From Desulfovibrio sp. (GTDB lineage Bacteria > Desulfobacterota > Desulfovibrionia > Desulfovibrionales > Desulfovibrionaceae), in contig NZ_JAVESS010000001.1 in assembly GCF_034006445.1 (NCBI RefSeq), positions 248,001 through 312,000 on the forward strand: a DNA stretch of 64,000 nt. The letters are read 5' to 3'. The notes beneath the pieces are model-generated. The model was not told where the DNA came from. It ran no database searches and was given only the letters and a program-made list of their open reading frames with translations. Position 1 is the first letter of the stretch, and every line of letters starts with the position of its first letter. Below are positions 32,738 through 41,817 of this stretch, one piece after another. The translations under genes were made by a program, and so were the position numbers.

Positions 32738-35584
32738 ATGTCAGTTTTGCATACCGTGGGGTTACGCAGGGAAAGTCTTCAGGATCGCATCTTTCACAGC
32801 TATTTTATTGGCAGCAATTTGTTGGCTGCACAACATACGCAAAGGCCAGGCCAGCATCAAAGTCCGGTTGGGGCCGACCCGTTTGCAAGCTCATTCCAGA
32901 TTGACAAATATTTTATTGCCTTTTGCGATAGCTCATTAAGAGAAGGCAGCAAATCTGAAATGCTGCTTCAGTTCCCGCTGCCTGCGTTTCAAATCTCCCC
33001 GCCAGCATCGCTTGTAAGGAGCTTCCCCAAGCTTCCAGGCATGTTCATTTCAAAGCTTGAGGTTTCCAAACTGACGGTTGAGGAGGTTGTTTATCATTCT
33101 CCGCTGCTGTTGGAGCTTTCCATACCAGCAATAAAGGCCAAAGCCTGGCTGGCTGTTGCTGCACCACATGTTGTCGGTGGGCTTAACAGCACTAGAGTCG
33201 CTGTGCCGTCTGGGAGTGTTTCCTGGTTTGCTGATGTTTCTGATAAGGTTTGCGCCGCTAAAGCACTGGCGCAGGCCCAGTTGCTTATTGCTGCTGCCCA
33301 CTTTTCAAGCCTGCCGCCTGTGGGGAGTGCCGTTGTTGTTTCCTGCCCCCTGGAGAATAAAATGAACGCGTTGGGGCAGGTTGCGCAGGCACTTGGCTAT
33401 CTGGGTTGCGGCCCGTTTGCCCCACTGCACGGGATCGCCCCGGATGAGATGAACGAAGCTTTTTTGGCCGAGGCTGCACTATGCAGCATTTATAGTCAGG
33501 ATTTTTGCAATGCTTTTGAACTTGGCAGGCAGCAAGAAAATATAGATGCCCTTTATGGTGATGATTTGGCTGCTGTTTCAGACCTTTCTTCGTGTATAAA
33601 CATAGCAACAGCCACGCATGCCGCCCTTGCCTTTATTGCCAGGGGCAGTGCGCCGGATTTGAGCTTTGGGGTAAGAAACGCGGGCAGCTTTATTGCCCGC
33701 GTGAAGCTTTGGGCTAAAGAATACGGACTTTCACAGGCGTTGCTGCTCCATGCCGCAGCACAGGCAGCTCTGTTTTCGCAGGAATCTGTTCTCGCCGTGG
33801 AGCGGTTTGAATACGAGTTGGAGTGTTTTTGCCGCATGGGTGAGGATATCGGCAGTCACCATAGCAGGCCTGAATCTTCTGATAGTCCCGATTGTTATGG
33901 CGAGGCAGGTAGTTCTGGCGGGGGCAACGCTTGTGGCAGGTCTGAGCGCTCAAATCAATCTGACGATTCAAACTGGTCTGATGATTCTGGCGTGAGCGAT
34001 GACTCTGCCTGTCCTGACAGCTCAAACCGGGCCGACAGCCTGATATGCCCTGATATTGGCCTTACAGCCCTCAACCTTCCGGCTGGCGGCATTCGGCTCG
34101 AAACTGACTCCGTAGGAAGTATTCCTGTTCCGGCGCATGCCGCTTATGGCTCACAAACTGAACGCAGCATTCATAACTTTGCAGTTGGCAGCGCCCCCAT
34201 TGGGCAGAACAGAAAATTTGTAAGGGCAATGGCACTGGTGAAGCTGTGTGCGGCAGAAGCCAACATGCAAACCGGAATGCTTGACGAAGTCAAAGGCAAG
34301 GCCATTACGCAGGCTGCGCGAGAGGTTATGGCAGGTTTGTGGGATGACTCCTTCCCTGTGGATACCCTCCAGGGTGGCGGCGGGGTTGGCATGAATATGA
34401 ACATAAACGAGGTTGTTGCGTACCGGGCATCTTCCATTATGCATGGTGTTTTGTCTGGAAAGGCAGATCTTGCCCTGGTCCATCCAAATGATGACGTCAA
34501 TATGTGCCACTCAACAAATGACCTGGTGCATACAGCCATGCATATTGCTTTTTTGCAATGGACTGATGAGCTGCTAGAAAAAATGCGCAATCTTGAAGGA
34601 GTTTTCAATCGCCTGGCCACACAATTTTCTGAAACAGTAAAGCTTGGTAGAACCTGCCTTATGGATGCATTGCCCATTACAATGGGACAGCAGTTTTCAG
34701 GCTATGCAGCCTTTGTCAGCAGGCGCAAAAAGTCGCTTGAAGCCATGAAGGAAGAGTGCCTCCACTTGGCAATGGGGGCAGGGGGGATTGGCACTGGCAT
34801 TGGCGTCTCCCCTGGTTTTCTGAAAAGTTTTTTTGAGGTGCTGTCGCAGCATGAGGGCGTTGCCTTTAAACCCGCAGCCAATTATTTTGACGCGCTACAA
34901 CACACAGATTTTTATATTGAACTGTCTGCGCAACTCAAGGCTTACGCCACCGGGCTTTCAAACATTGCCCGGGATTTGCGATTGATGGGTTCCGGGCCGC
35001 GAGCGGGCTTTGGTGAGCTTGTTTTGCCCGCTGTTCAGCCAGGCTCGTCCATTATGCCAGGCAAGATAAATCCTTTAATACCAGAGCTGATAAATCAGAT
35101 TGCTTACGTTGTATGCGGAAATGACACGGCCGTCAGTTTTGCTTCAGAGGGAAGTGACGTTGATCTTAATGTGTGGGAAGCTGTTTTTTTGCAGGGCATA
35201 AGCAGCTCTTTCCAGCTTTTATGCAATGGGACTGCAATATTCACCGACAAATGCCTGGAAGGGCTGAATGTCAATGCTCAAAAATGCAGACAGCACGCTG
35301 AAACTTCCCTTGCCTTGGCCACTGTTATATCGGAAGTTTTTGGATATAAAAAAGGTGTTGAAATTGCGGGTATTGCCGTGCGTGAAAACTGCAGTATCAA
35401 GGAGGCAGCCGTTAACAGCGGGCTTGTAACGACTGACGCCGCAGAGCTTTTGCTTGATCCGGCCCTGCTTACAGAAAGAGATAAATACGCTGAGATAATT
35501 GACGCTTTTAGAAGGGGTAGAAGTACTCCTCCAAATTCGGAAAGGCTTGATTGCCATACCACCACGCAAGAAGTGCATAAATGA
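32738..35584 (+). CDS. Fumarase/aspartase-superfamily lyase fused to an unknown N-terminal domain
   Basis: This 948-residue protein has an unrecognised region at residues 50-370, then a Ser/Asp-rich linker (375-435). Residues 450-930 form a complete aspartase/class II fumarase-type lyase, with STND (592-595), the GxSSxMPxKxNP signature GSSIMPGKINP (769-779) and a catalytic loop serine. In the GRTxLQDA motif the position held by His in fumarases and Gln or His in aspartases is Cys (GRTCLMDA, C640). GGGAGGAAAGA immediately before the ATG is a very strong ribosome site. Ordinary family members are 460-480 residues. Lyase substrate is uncertain: aspartate, fumarate or an adduct. Confidence 0.82.
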   Translation: MSVLHTVGLRRESLQDRIFHSYFIGSNLLAAQHTQRPGQHQSPVGADPFASSFQIDKYFIAFCDSSLREGSKSEMLLQFPLPAFQISPPASLVRSFPKLPGMFISKLEVSKLTVEEVVYHSPLLLELSIPAIKAKAWLAVAAPHVVGGLNSTRVAVPSGSVSWFADVSDKVCAAKALAQAQLLIAAAHFSSLPPVGSAVVVSCPLENKMNALGQVAQALGYLGCGPFAPLHGIAPDEMNEAFLAEAALCSIYSQDFCNAFELGRQQENIDALYGDDLAAVSDLSSCINIATATHAALAFIARGSAPDLSFGVRNAGSFIARVKLWAKEYGLSQALLLHAAAQAALFSQESVLAVERFEYELECFCRMGEDIGSHHSRPESSDSPDCYGEAGSSGGGNACGRSERSNQSDDSNWSDDSGVSDDSACPDSSNRADSLICPDIGLTALNLPAGGIRLETDSVGSIPVPAHAAYGSQTERSIHNFAVGSAPIGQNRKFVRAMALVKLCAAEANMQTGMLDEVKGKAITQAAREVMAGLWDDSFPVDTLQGGGGVGMNMNINEVVAYRASSIMHGVLSGKADLALVHPNDDVNMCHSTNDLVHTAMHIAFLQWTDELLEKMRNLEGVFNRLATQFSETVKLGRTCLMDALPITMGQQFSGYAAFVSRRKKSLEAMKEECLHLAMGAGGIGTGIGVSPGFLKSFFEVLSQHEGVAFKPAANYFDALQHTDFYIELSAQLKAYATGLSNIARDLRLMGSGPRAGFGELVLPAVQPGSSIMPGKINPLIPELINQIAYVVCGNDTAVSFASEGSDVDLNVWEAVFLQGISSSFQLLCNGTAIFTDKCLEGLNVNAQKCRQHAETSLALATVISEVFGYKKGVEIAGIAVRENCSIKEAAVNSGLVTTDAAELLLDPALLTERDKYAEIIDAFRRGRSTPPNSERLDCHTTTQEVHK

Positions 35585-35797
35585 GCAAAGGCACTAGGCT
35601 CGCCCGGCGTAAAGGCCAAGGTGCCTTGCGGCTTTTTCTGGAGAAAGTGGGTGAGCGTGGAGTGGCGTATACTGCCCCCCATTATCAAGGCTGCGCTGTT
35701 ACGGTTGTTTTTTTCCAATACTGGAGGAAACATGAAACGACGTATCTGGGACTATACAAGTAACGTCACATTGTATTTGAAGAATTGTAAGGGGAAC

Positions 35798-35895
35798 GCT
35801 GTGACAATGCGTGCATCAGCAGGCTCGTAAAAAAATGGGAGACTTCTCCCTCAAAGGCTGCCTGGTTCATGGTAGGGCATTACAAATAGAATCGC
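35798..35895 (+). repeat. Dispersed repeat R2, copy b
   Basis: AATGCGTGCATCAGCAGGCT, a run of A, GGGAG, TTCTCCCTCAAAGGC, GGTTCATGG and GGGCATTACA match copy a in the same order over about 95 bp. The frame reads TMRASAGS followed by a stop. Confidence 0.6.
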
Positions 35896-35989
35896 TAGTG
35901 GCCCTATATAAATGGTACTTATAAAAATCCGATGGGACCAGAACCCGTACAAAAATTTGATTGTTGTTCACGCGTCTTTGTTCATCTTC

Positions 35990-36035
35990 AGGTGATGGGA
36001 GCAGAGTAGGGCATTGCTCCCATCACCTGGTTTTT
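35990..36035 (+). terminator. Strong rho-independent terminator
   Basis: AGGTGATGGGAGCA (35990-36003) pairs perfectly with TGCTCCCATCACCT (36015-36028), followed by GGTTTTTG. It could end the lyase-fusion transcript; on the minus strand it lacks a T run. Confidence 0.85.
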
Positions 36036-36288
36036 GCTTTAGTTAATCAGCACATCTTCACATATGGTTTTCACGGCTTTAAGCACAGCAAAGACAATGA
36101 TGTGCATGCTGTAGCATCAAGGCCGCAATCTGCTTTGCATATTTTTCCCTCTTTTCAGCAAAGCCCGTTGCAGCTGGCCAGGCATGGCAGGCGCCAGATC
36201 CGGCAGTTCATTAGAATATCTATGTTGATGTCATATCACGTAACTATTTATACTGTTCCTGGTCTGGAAATAATGCTGTTGTACGTGC

Positions 36289-36942
36289 TTAGTCCTGTTT
36301 GTGTTGCGGTGTTCTGTCGAGAATGAAAATGATGCTTATCAGAAAGACGGTACCAAAAATCATGAACTGCGCGCCAAAAATCCAGAAAACAAGCGGTACA
36401 GTAAAGTAGAAAGCGCGCATGCCCAGATAAAAATGGTTTGCGCCCATATTCAGATATTTTTCCGCCATGCCGCCAAGCTGGGCGTTGTTGGTCTGTCCGC
36501 TTTCCGCGCCGAGCATAAAGCCCACATGCGTGTACAGCCTGAGCGATGAGGCAAAGCAGAAAAAAGCCAGAAAGAAGTTCAGCAGCAGGGCAAGAATCTT
36601 GAAGGCAAACATGCCCGGTTCAACTGAACCGAAGAAGTTCAGCGAATGCCAGGTGTGCCGCACATTTTCTCCATTGCCGGTGAGCGACAGCACGCCCACA
36701 GCCAGCAAAACGCTTGTGGAGGCCATGAAGGTCGAGGCCATCGTGGCGTTGCGCAGGGTTTGCACGGCAAGGATGCCATTCTTTTTTTCAAGAATGGACG
36801 CCACCCACTGACTCCTTGCCGTTCGCGATATGCCGTGGATTGTATAGTCAGGATTGGCTGTTTCCCTGATGCGGATATAGATGTTGTAGGCAGTGTATAA
36901 GGTTACGGAAAGGCAGAAACACAGCAGGTCAAAAGTGTACAT
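36289..36942 (-). CDS. DUF599 membrane protein
   Basis: This 218-residue protein has four to five membrane helices and the DUF599 pattern: a N-terminal helix, RTARSQWV loop, then FMASTSVLLAVGVL, and a conserved FF.ASS.R.YTHVGFML region. No function is known for the family. The ATG at 36942 follows GGGGG by five bases. It is the distal gene of the minus-strand operon that begins at the sigma-54 promoter at 42210. Confidence 0.82.
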   Translation of the reverse strand: MYTFDLLCFCLSVTLYTAYNIYIRIRETANPDYTIHGISRTARSQWVASILEKKNGILAVQTLRNATMASTFMASTSVLLAVGVLSLTGNGENVRHTWHSLNFFGSVEPGMFAFKILALLLNFFLAFFCFASSLRLYTHVGFMLGAESGQTNNAQLGGMAEKYLNMGANHFYLGMRAFYFTVPLVFWIFGAQFMIFGTVFLISIIFILDRTPQHKQD

Positions 36943-37032
36943 GCAGACCCCCGAAGGCAAAAAAAGCGGATACGGCTGCGCCTTCGCTACCTGTATACCC
37001 CTGTAGGCTCTTCGGAGGCAACCATGCCGGGT

Positions 37033-37419
37033 TCAGCGGTTCGTGGAAGTTTGTTTTATGTCTTCTTCAAGACGCCGCACGCATTCAATAATGCCGCCCA
37101 GTTTAAACGGTTTTGCCACAAAATCAAAAGCCCCCTTGCGGAACGACTCCTTGGCGCTATCCAGCGTTGCAAAGCCGGTAATGACCACAATGCGCGCCTG
37201 CGGCAACAATTCCCGCGCACGCTCCAGAACCTGAAAGCCATCGGCTCCTTCCATCTTGAGGTCTGTAATAATCACATCAAAAGTCGTTTGCGTCATGCGG
37301 TCCAGAGCCGCGGCACTGTCGGTGAACGTTTCCACATAATAGCCGGATTTCTGAAATGCCGGCTTAAGCCGCTTGCAGACAATGGGTTCGTCATCAAGCA
37401 CCAAAATGCGCAGCGTCAT
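37033..37419 (-). CDS. Single-domain response regulator
   Basis: This 128-residue protein is a bare receiver domain: acidic pair in LDDE, phospho-acceptor Asp in IITDLKM, and Lys in AKPF. There is no output domain. AGGAGGGGAGCACA precedes the ATG at 37419; the start lies within the end of the pyruvate-dikinase-like gene (26-bp overlap). Its first residues, DDEP-VCKRL, are shared with the NtrC-type regulator at 43911, which suggests common ancestry and perhaps a common kinase. Confidence 0.92.
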   Translation of the reverse strand: MTLRILVLDDEPIVCKRLKPAFQKSGYYVETFTDSAAALDRMTQTTFDVIITDLKMEGADGFQVLERARELLPQARIVVITGFATLDSAKESFRKGAFDFVAKPFKLGGIIECVRRLEEDIKQTSTNR

Positions 37420-40018
37420 TGTGCTCCCCTCCTGTATGCCCGGTGTGTCTTGCCGGAAGTGTGGGTGTGATGGCCTCCATAAAGGCCTGCACGTGCTCGG
37501 CAATCAGTTCGTCGCTGTTCATGCGTGCATCAAGCTGGCGGGCGTAGCCCACAAGGCCGCCAAGCATGTGCAGACGCACCCGCATGCGCGGTACGGAGAG
37601 TTTTTTTATTCTGCCCACTACCAGGTCGCCGTGCACTTCTACACGAAAGTCAAACCTGTCCAGCACGTCCGCCACAAACCGGGCCCGCCGCGAGCGCCGC
37701 ACCAACTCCGTAACGCCGCCGAGAAAGCGAAAGTAGATGTAGTTGTCGTTAATCTGCTCGGAAACATAGGCGTCGATGGTATTGTAATGGTAGCCAAGGC
37801 GCATGTTGACGTTCATGTAGTCGCGCAGCGCCACGGCTAGATTGCGGCCTACGGAGTCCGGCCCGGCCATGGAGGCCGTGAAGGTGCGGGTAAAGCTGGA
37901 CATAAAGCTGCCAAGGTCTACCGGCACGGGAGCTGTGTCCCACATGCCAGAGGTTGTCATTCCCTGCAGAAAGGTCAGCAGGGGGACTGAGGTAATTTCT
38001 TGCATGTTCAGGGCTGTCGCTTCGGGCGCGCAACTGGTGCCGCCGCCGGCATCTATGATGGTGAGGCCCAAGGGTGGGCCGTCTACCAGCCGACGGGCCG
38101 GGGCTTGGTGCAGGGCGTCGTGCCGCTGGCTGAGCGCCACCAGCGCCTCAACGGCTTTTTCGTGAATATAGCGGGCGATGTCGTGGTAGGTTTTGCACGC
38201 CTGTGGCTTGAAATCGTCCGAATGCGGGTCCACAAGGTTGAGTGGCGCTATGTGCTTGAGCAGCCTGCGCAGCAGCCGATATTCATAGGATTCCTCAAAC
38301 ATGTCCGGCTCTGCGCGCTCAAACCTGTCCAACTCAGCGACGCGCCCCCGGTAAACCACGTTCTGCGTTGCATCAAGGGTGATTTCATCACCGTTGCGCA
38401 GCAGACTGGTGGCGTCTTCCGTATTGACCACGGCGGGAACGCGCTGCTCGCGGGCAATGGTTGCCATGTGGCCGGTGGGCGAACCCACATCGGTGATGAT
38501 GCCGCAGGCGCGGCGCATTACCCGTGCGTAGCGGGGTGAAGTGAACTTGGAAACAAGAATGCCGCCCTCAGGGAACTGGTCGAGATCCGTATTGTGGTCA
38601 ACCAGCACAACCTTGCCCACCGCAACGCCGCGCTGCGCCACAAGCCCCTTGCCGGCAAAAATAACTTCCGCCTTGCTGGTGGCGTCCTGAACCGGCACGG
38701 ACAGCCCCGCATCGCCGCCAGACCATAATGGGCGCGACTGCAAGATGTATAGTTCGCCCTGGGCGTCGAATGTCCACTCCACATCTTGCGGGCGTTTGTA
38801 ATAACGCTCAAGCGACATGCCCACCCGGGCAAGCTGTTCCAGTTGCTCGTCGGTAAGGCAGGGAATGGTTTGTAACTGTTCTGGAACATCCTCCCACATA
38901 AGGTCGCCTCTGGGGGCGGGCGCAAGCCTGCGCGTTTTGCGGGCCACGGCGCGCGTCAGCGGCGGATAGGGGGGAGTGCGGCTTAAAAATATGGTGTCAG
39001 TGGCGGTTTCGCCGGAAACAACGGCAGCGCCTCCGCCCCAGGCGGAGCTGACCACCATGGACTCGCACCCCGTGCCGGACTGTTGCGTGCAGGTAAAAAG
39101 CACGCCGCTGACGCGGCTTTCCGCCATAACCTGACAGCCAACAGCCATGGCCACTTCGTTCTCGTGGTACCCCCGGTCAAGGCGGTAGCGCCATGCTTCC
39201 ATGGAGTAGGTACTGGCGATAACGGTTTTATATGCTTCAACCACCCGATCTGGCGGAACATTCAGCTCTGTGGCGTACTGCCCGGCAAAACTGGAATCGC
39301 CATCTTCGCCCCAGGCGCTGCTGCGCAGGGCAAGGCGCAGGGGAGACTGGGGGCGGCGCACGCTCAGCGCGTTCACCATGGCGTCTATCCGCGCTACAAG
39401 CCGCCAGGGAAGGGGAGAATCCATGATGCGCGTCTGCATGAGGTCGGCCAGTTCGTGCAGGCTCTGATCTGTGCCGTCCCATTCCTCAATACTATTTTGG
39501 GCCAGTTCCAGCAGGCCGTTGCGCGACATGAAGGTAAAAAAGGCCGTGGTGGTGATAGCAAAGCCGTTGGGCGTCTGCAGGTGCAGACGGTTTGAAAGGT
39601 CGCCAAGCTGCGAAATCTTGCCGCCCACTTCATCCTCGGCCTCTATGCCAATATCCTGAAAAGGCAGTACCATGGGGCCGTCTTTTGTATGGCGGCGACC
39701 GGCGAGTTCCTCCTGCAAACGGTGCTGAATGCGCTCAAAAGCCAGAAACAGAGCCGTATTTTTATTCTGCGTGAGTACGCTCATGTCAGAGATGAGCTTG
39801 AAAACCTGGTCGTCGAGCTGAGAGGTCGCGTCTTCAATATATTTGCTGTCAAAGATATACTCGCCGCCAAGCTTGTCGCCCATGTCGGCCATAAGCTCAA
39901 GAATGCGGTTATTGCGCTCAAGAATGTTCTTGAACTTTTTGAACAGCAGGGCAAAGGTCACGCCTTGCTCGTTGCGCCAGCCTGTCAGCATGCTGGCCAT
40001 GCGCGCCAGAATTCCCAC
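37394..40018 (-). CDS. PEP synthase/pyruvate-phosphate-dikinase-like protein without the TIM barrel
   Basis: This 874-residue protein has a helical N-terminus (1-120), an ATP-grasp PPDK_N domain (about 130-435, with RSSAWGEDGDSSFAGQY near 232-248) and the swivelling phosphohistidine domain (455-560) with catalytic H517 in SPTGHMA. The expected pyruvate-binding TIM barrel with its C-terminal Cys is absent; instead there are 300 residues of unknown fold. So it can probably autophosphorylate but may pass phosphate to another partner. GTG at 40018 follows GGAGG by five bases. It is followed by the response regulator in the same operon. Confidence 0.85.
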   Translation of the reverse strand: MGILARMASMLTGWRNEQGVTFALLFKKFKNILERNNRILELMADMGDKLGGEYIFDSKYIEDATSQLDDQVFKLISDMSVLTQNKNTALFLAFERIQHRLQEELAGRRHTKDGPMVLPFQDIGIEAEDEVGGKISQLGDLSNRLHLQTPNGFAITTTAFFTFMSRNGLLELAQNSIEEWDGTDQSLHELADLMQTRIMDSPLPWRLVARIDAMVNALSVRRPQSPLRLALRSSAWGEDGDSSFAGQYATELNVPPDRVVEAYKTVIASTYSMEAWRYRLDRGYHENEVAMAVGCQVMAESRVSGVLFTCTQQSGTGCESMVVSSAWGGGAAVVSGETATDTIFLSRTPPYPPLTRAVARKTRRLAPAPRGDLMWEDVPEQLQTIPCLTDEQLEQLARVGMSLERYYKRPQDVEWTFDAQGELYILQSRPLWSGGDAGLSVPVQDATSKAEVIFAGKGLVAQRGVAVGKVVLVDHNTDLDQFPEGGILVSKFTSPRYARVMRRACGIITDVGSPTGHMATIAREQRVPAVVNTEDATSLLRNGDEITLDATQNVVYRGRVAELDRFERAEPDMFEESYEYRLLRRLLKHIAPLNLVDPHSDDFKPQACKTYHDIARYIHEKAVEALVALSQRHDALHQAPARRLVDGPPLGLTIIDAGGGTSCAPEATALNMQEITSVPLLTFLQGMTTSGMWDTAPVPVDLGSFMSSFTRTFTASMAGPDSVGRNLAVALRDYMNVNMRLGYHYNTIDAYVSEQINDNYIYFRFLGGVTELVRRSRRARFVADVLDRFDFRVEVHGDLVVGRIKKLSVPRMRVRLHMLGGLVGYARQLDARMNSDELIAEHVQAFMEAITPTLPARHTGHTGGEHNDAAHFGA

Positions 40019-40030
40019 AATTGCCTCCGC

Positions 40031-40055
40031 CGGGGGAGCGTTGCTGCTCCCCCCG
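40031..40055 (-). other. Intercistronic hairpin before the dikinase-like gene
   Basis: GGGGGAGC pairs with GCTCCCCC around GTTGCT. It lies in the 77-bp gap between the TIGR02186 and dikinase-like genes, just upstream of the latter's ribosome site. It may mark an mRNA processing or partial termination point. Confidence 0.55.
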
Positions 40056-40095
40056 TTGCCCGTTCGCGCGTTGGAGCACGTTCGCTGAGGATGCG

Positions 40096-40854
40096 TCAGT
40101 GCGCTCCGCCCTTGCTCTGGAATATCATACCGATTGCCAGACCGCCAAAAATGGCTACCAGGGTGGACAATATGCCATAGAGCAGGCTGTTGTCCCTGGC
40201 CATGTGGTCTATCCAGGCGGGCATGCCCACAAGTCTGACTGTTACCGGGGCCGAAGCGCTGCCAGAAATGCTGCCGTTGTGCAGGGCAAATATCTCGACC
40301 CTGTACTCTCCCGGAGACATCCGCGAAGGAATGGCTATGTCTGCGCGGAAACTGCCGTTGTCAGCCACGGTAATGCCGCGTGTTTCTTCCCGGTACAGAC
40401 CGTCCTGTTGCTTCAGCTTTATAAGTTCGGCGGGGATATCAAGGCTGTCGGATTTGTCTTCTTCTACTGTTACCGCCTTGCGCACAGCTTCGAGCCCCAG
40501 CACCGCGCCGCCCATATCCGCAAGCGGTCGTGACGCCTCCACCAGAAAGACCGAAGGCACATTGTGCAGATGTACAGTGCCAAGGTTCATCCACAGCAGG
40601 CCGAAAACCTTGCCCTTCTGACGCAGAGCAAGATCGGTGCTGGTGCCGACAAACCGTGCCACAATGGCGCTGCCCTGTGGAGCCAGCCCTTCCACATGCA
40701 GCACAGTTCCCCTGTACGAGGCGGAAATATCAATGTCGGACGGCTTGACCGCAAGCGCCACGGCTTCGTCGGCATGCGCCGGAAAGCTTGCACAGCACAA
40801 GGCCATGGTCAGCGCGGCAACTGTCATATAGTGCGAAAGTTTCAGGCCGCTCAT
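40096..40854 (-). CDS. TIGR02186-family exported protein with C-terminal membrane anchor
   Basis: This 252-residue protein has a signal peptide (1-28), a beta-rich periplasmic domain and one C-terminal membrane helix (about 222-245). The LAVKPSDIDISASYRGTVLHVEG opening and the FALHNG segment near the end fit TIGR02186, whose genes are repeatedly found next to TauE/SafE permeases, as here (2 bp from the TauE stop). It is probably a periplasmic partner of that permease. Function is not established. Confidence 0.85.
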   Translation of the reverse strand: MSGLKLSHYMTVAALTMALCCASFPAHADEAVALAVKPSDIDISASYRGTVLHVEGLAPQGSAIVARFVGTSTDLALRQKGKVFGLLWMNLGTVHLHNVPSVFLVEASRPLADMGGAVLGLEAVRKAVTVEEDKSDSLDIPAELIKLKQQDGLYREETRGITVADNGSFRADIAIPSRMSPGEYRVEIFALHNGSISGSASAPVTVRLVGMPAWIDHMARDNSLLYGILSTLVAIFGGLAIGMIFQSKGGAH

Positions 40855-40856
40855 GG

Positions 40857-41795
40857 TTAATGCCCCCCTGCATACGCCAGCAGTACATCCGGCCGGGCCA
40901 ACAGGTCGTAAAGAATCTTGCCCATAACCACCAGAACAAGCGTTGCCAGCAGAATTTTGAGTTGATCGGCCTGAAGTTTTTTGCCGATGCGCGTGCCAAG
41001 CTGTGCGCCGATGGATGAGCCGATGAGCAGCAAAAGGGCCAGAATGAAATCAACCGTATGATTTTCGATGGACTGCATGATGGTGACGTTGACGCACGTG
41101 AACAGAATCTGGAACAGACTCGTGCCGACCACGACATGCATGGGCATGCGCAGCAGGTACACCATGACGGGCACCATGATAAAACCACCGCCCACGCCCA
41201 TTATGGCGGCAAGTATGCCTACCAGCGTTCCAAGCCCCAGGGGCATGAGCAGGGAAAGACGCACTCCCGATCGCGCAAAATCCATCTGCCAGGGCATGGA
41301 ACTCAAACCGCGCCTGTAAGAGGATTCCGGATGTGCTTTTTTAGGGGCGCTTGTTGGCGTGCCGGACGAACGCATGGATTGCAGGCTTTCATAAAACATG
41401 TAGCCGCCCACAAGGCCAAGCATAAGCACGTAGGTGACGTTGATGAGAAAGTCGGCATTGCCGAGCGCGCGCAGCAACTTGATGACGCGCACCCCCACGC
41501 AGCCTCCTGCCACGCCGCCCGCCAGCAGCAGGAATCCCATTTTGAAATCCACATTGCCCAGACGAAAATGCGCCAGTGTGCCGGAGGTGGAAGCGCCGAT
41601 AATCTGATTGGAATCCGAGGCGGCGGCAACCGTTGGGGGGATGCCCAGCATGATGAGCAGCGGCGTCATAAAAAAACCGCCGCCCACGCCAAAAATGCCC
41701 GAGAGCAGCCCAACCGTGCCGCCCAGGCCCAGAATCGCGGCCATGTTCACGCTGTTGCCTGCAATGGGCAGATACATATACAGCGGTATGTTCAT
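40857..41795 (-). CDS. TauE/SafE-family sulfite/sulfonate exporter (long type)
   Basis: This 312-residue protein has eight membrane helices, with the repeat motifs GIFGVGGGF-TPLLI and IMGVGGGF-VPVMVYLL in the two halves, and a soluble loop near residue 150. The family exports sulfite, sulfoacetate or related anions. GAGG lies eight bases before the ATG. It is the second gene after the sigma-54 promoter and is coupled to TIGR02186. Confidence 0.9.
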   Translation of the reverse strand: MNIPLYMYLPIAGNSVNMAAILGLGGTVGLLSGIFGVGGGFFMTPLLIMLGIPPTVAAASDSNQIIGASTSGTLAHFRLGNVDFKMGFLLLAGGVAGGCVGVRVIKLLRALGNADFLINVTYVLMLGLVGGYMFYESLQSMRSSGTPTSAPKKAHPESSYRRGLSSMPWQMDFARSGVRLSLLMPLGLGTLVGILAAIMGVGGGFIMVPVMVYLLRMPMHVVVGTSLFQILFTCVNVTIMQSIENHTVDFILALLLLIGSSIGAQLGTRIGKKLQADQLKILLATLVLVVMGKILYDLLARPDVLLAYAGGH

Positions 41796-41817
41796 ACGTC
41801 AGCCTCGCTGTGTTGCG

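Larger units (their letters stand above)
35585..36288. other. Intergenic region with R2 copy and a terminator
   Basis: It contains the R2 dispersed repeat (35798-35895), a 33-codon frame at 35731-35829 preceded by GGAGG and ending in the R2 core, and a strong hairpin at 35990-36035. No other gene is visible. Confidence 0.5.
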
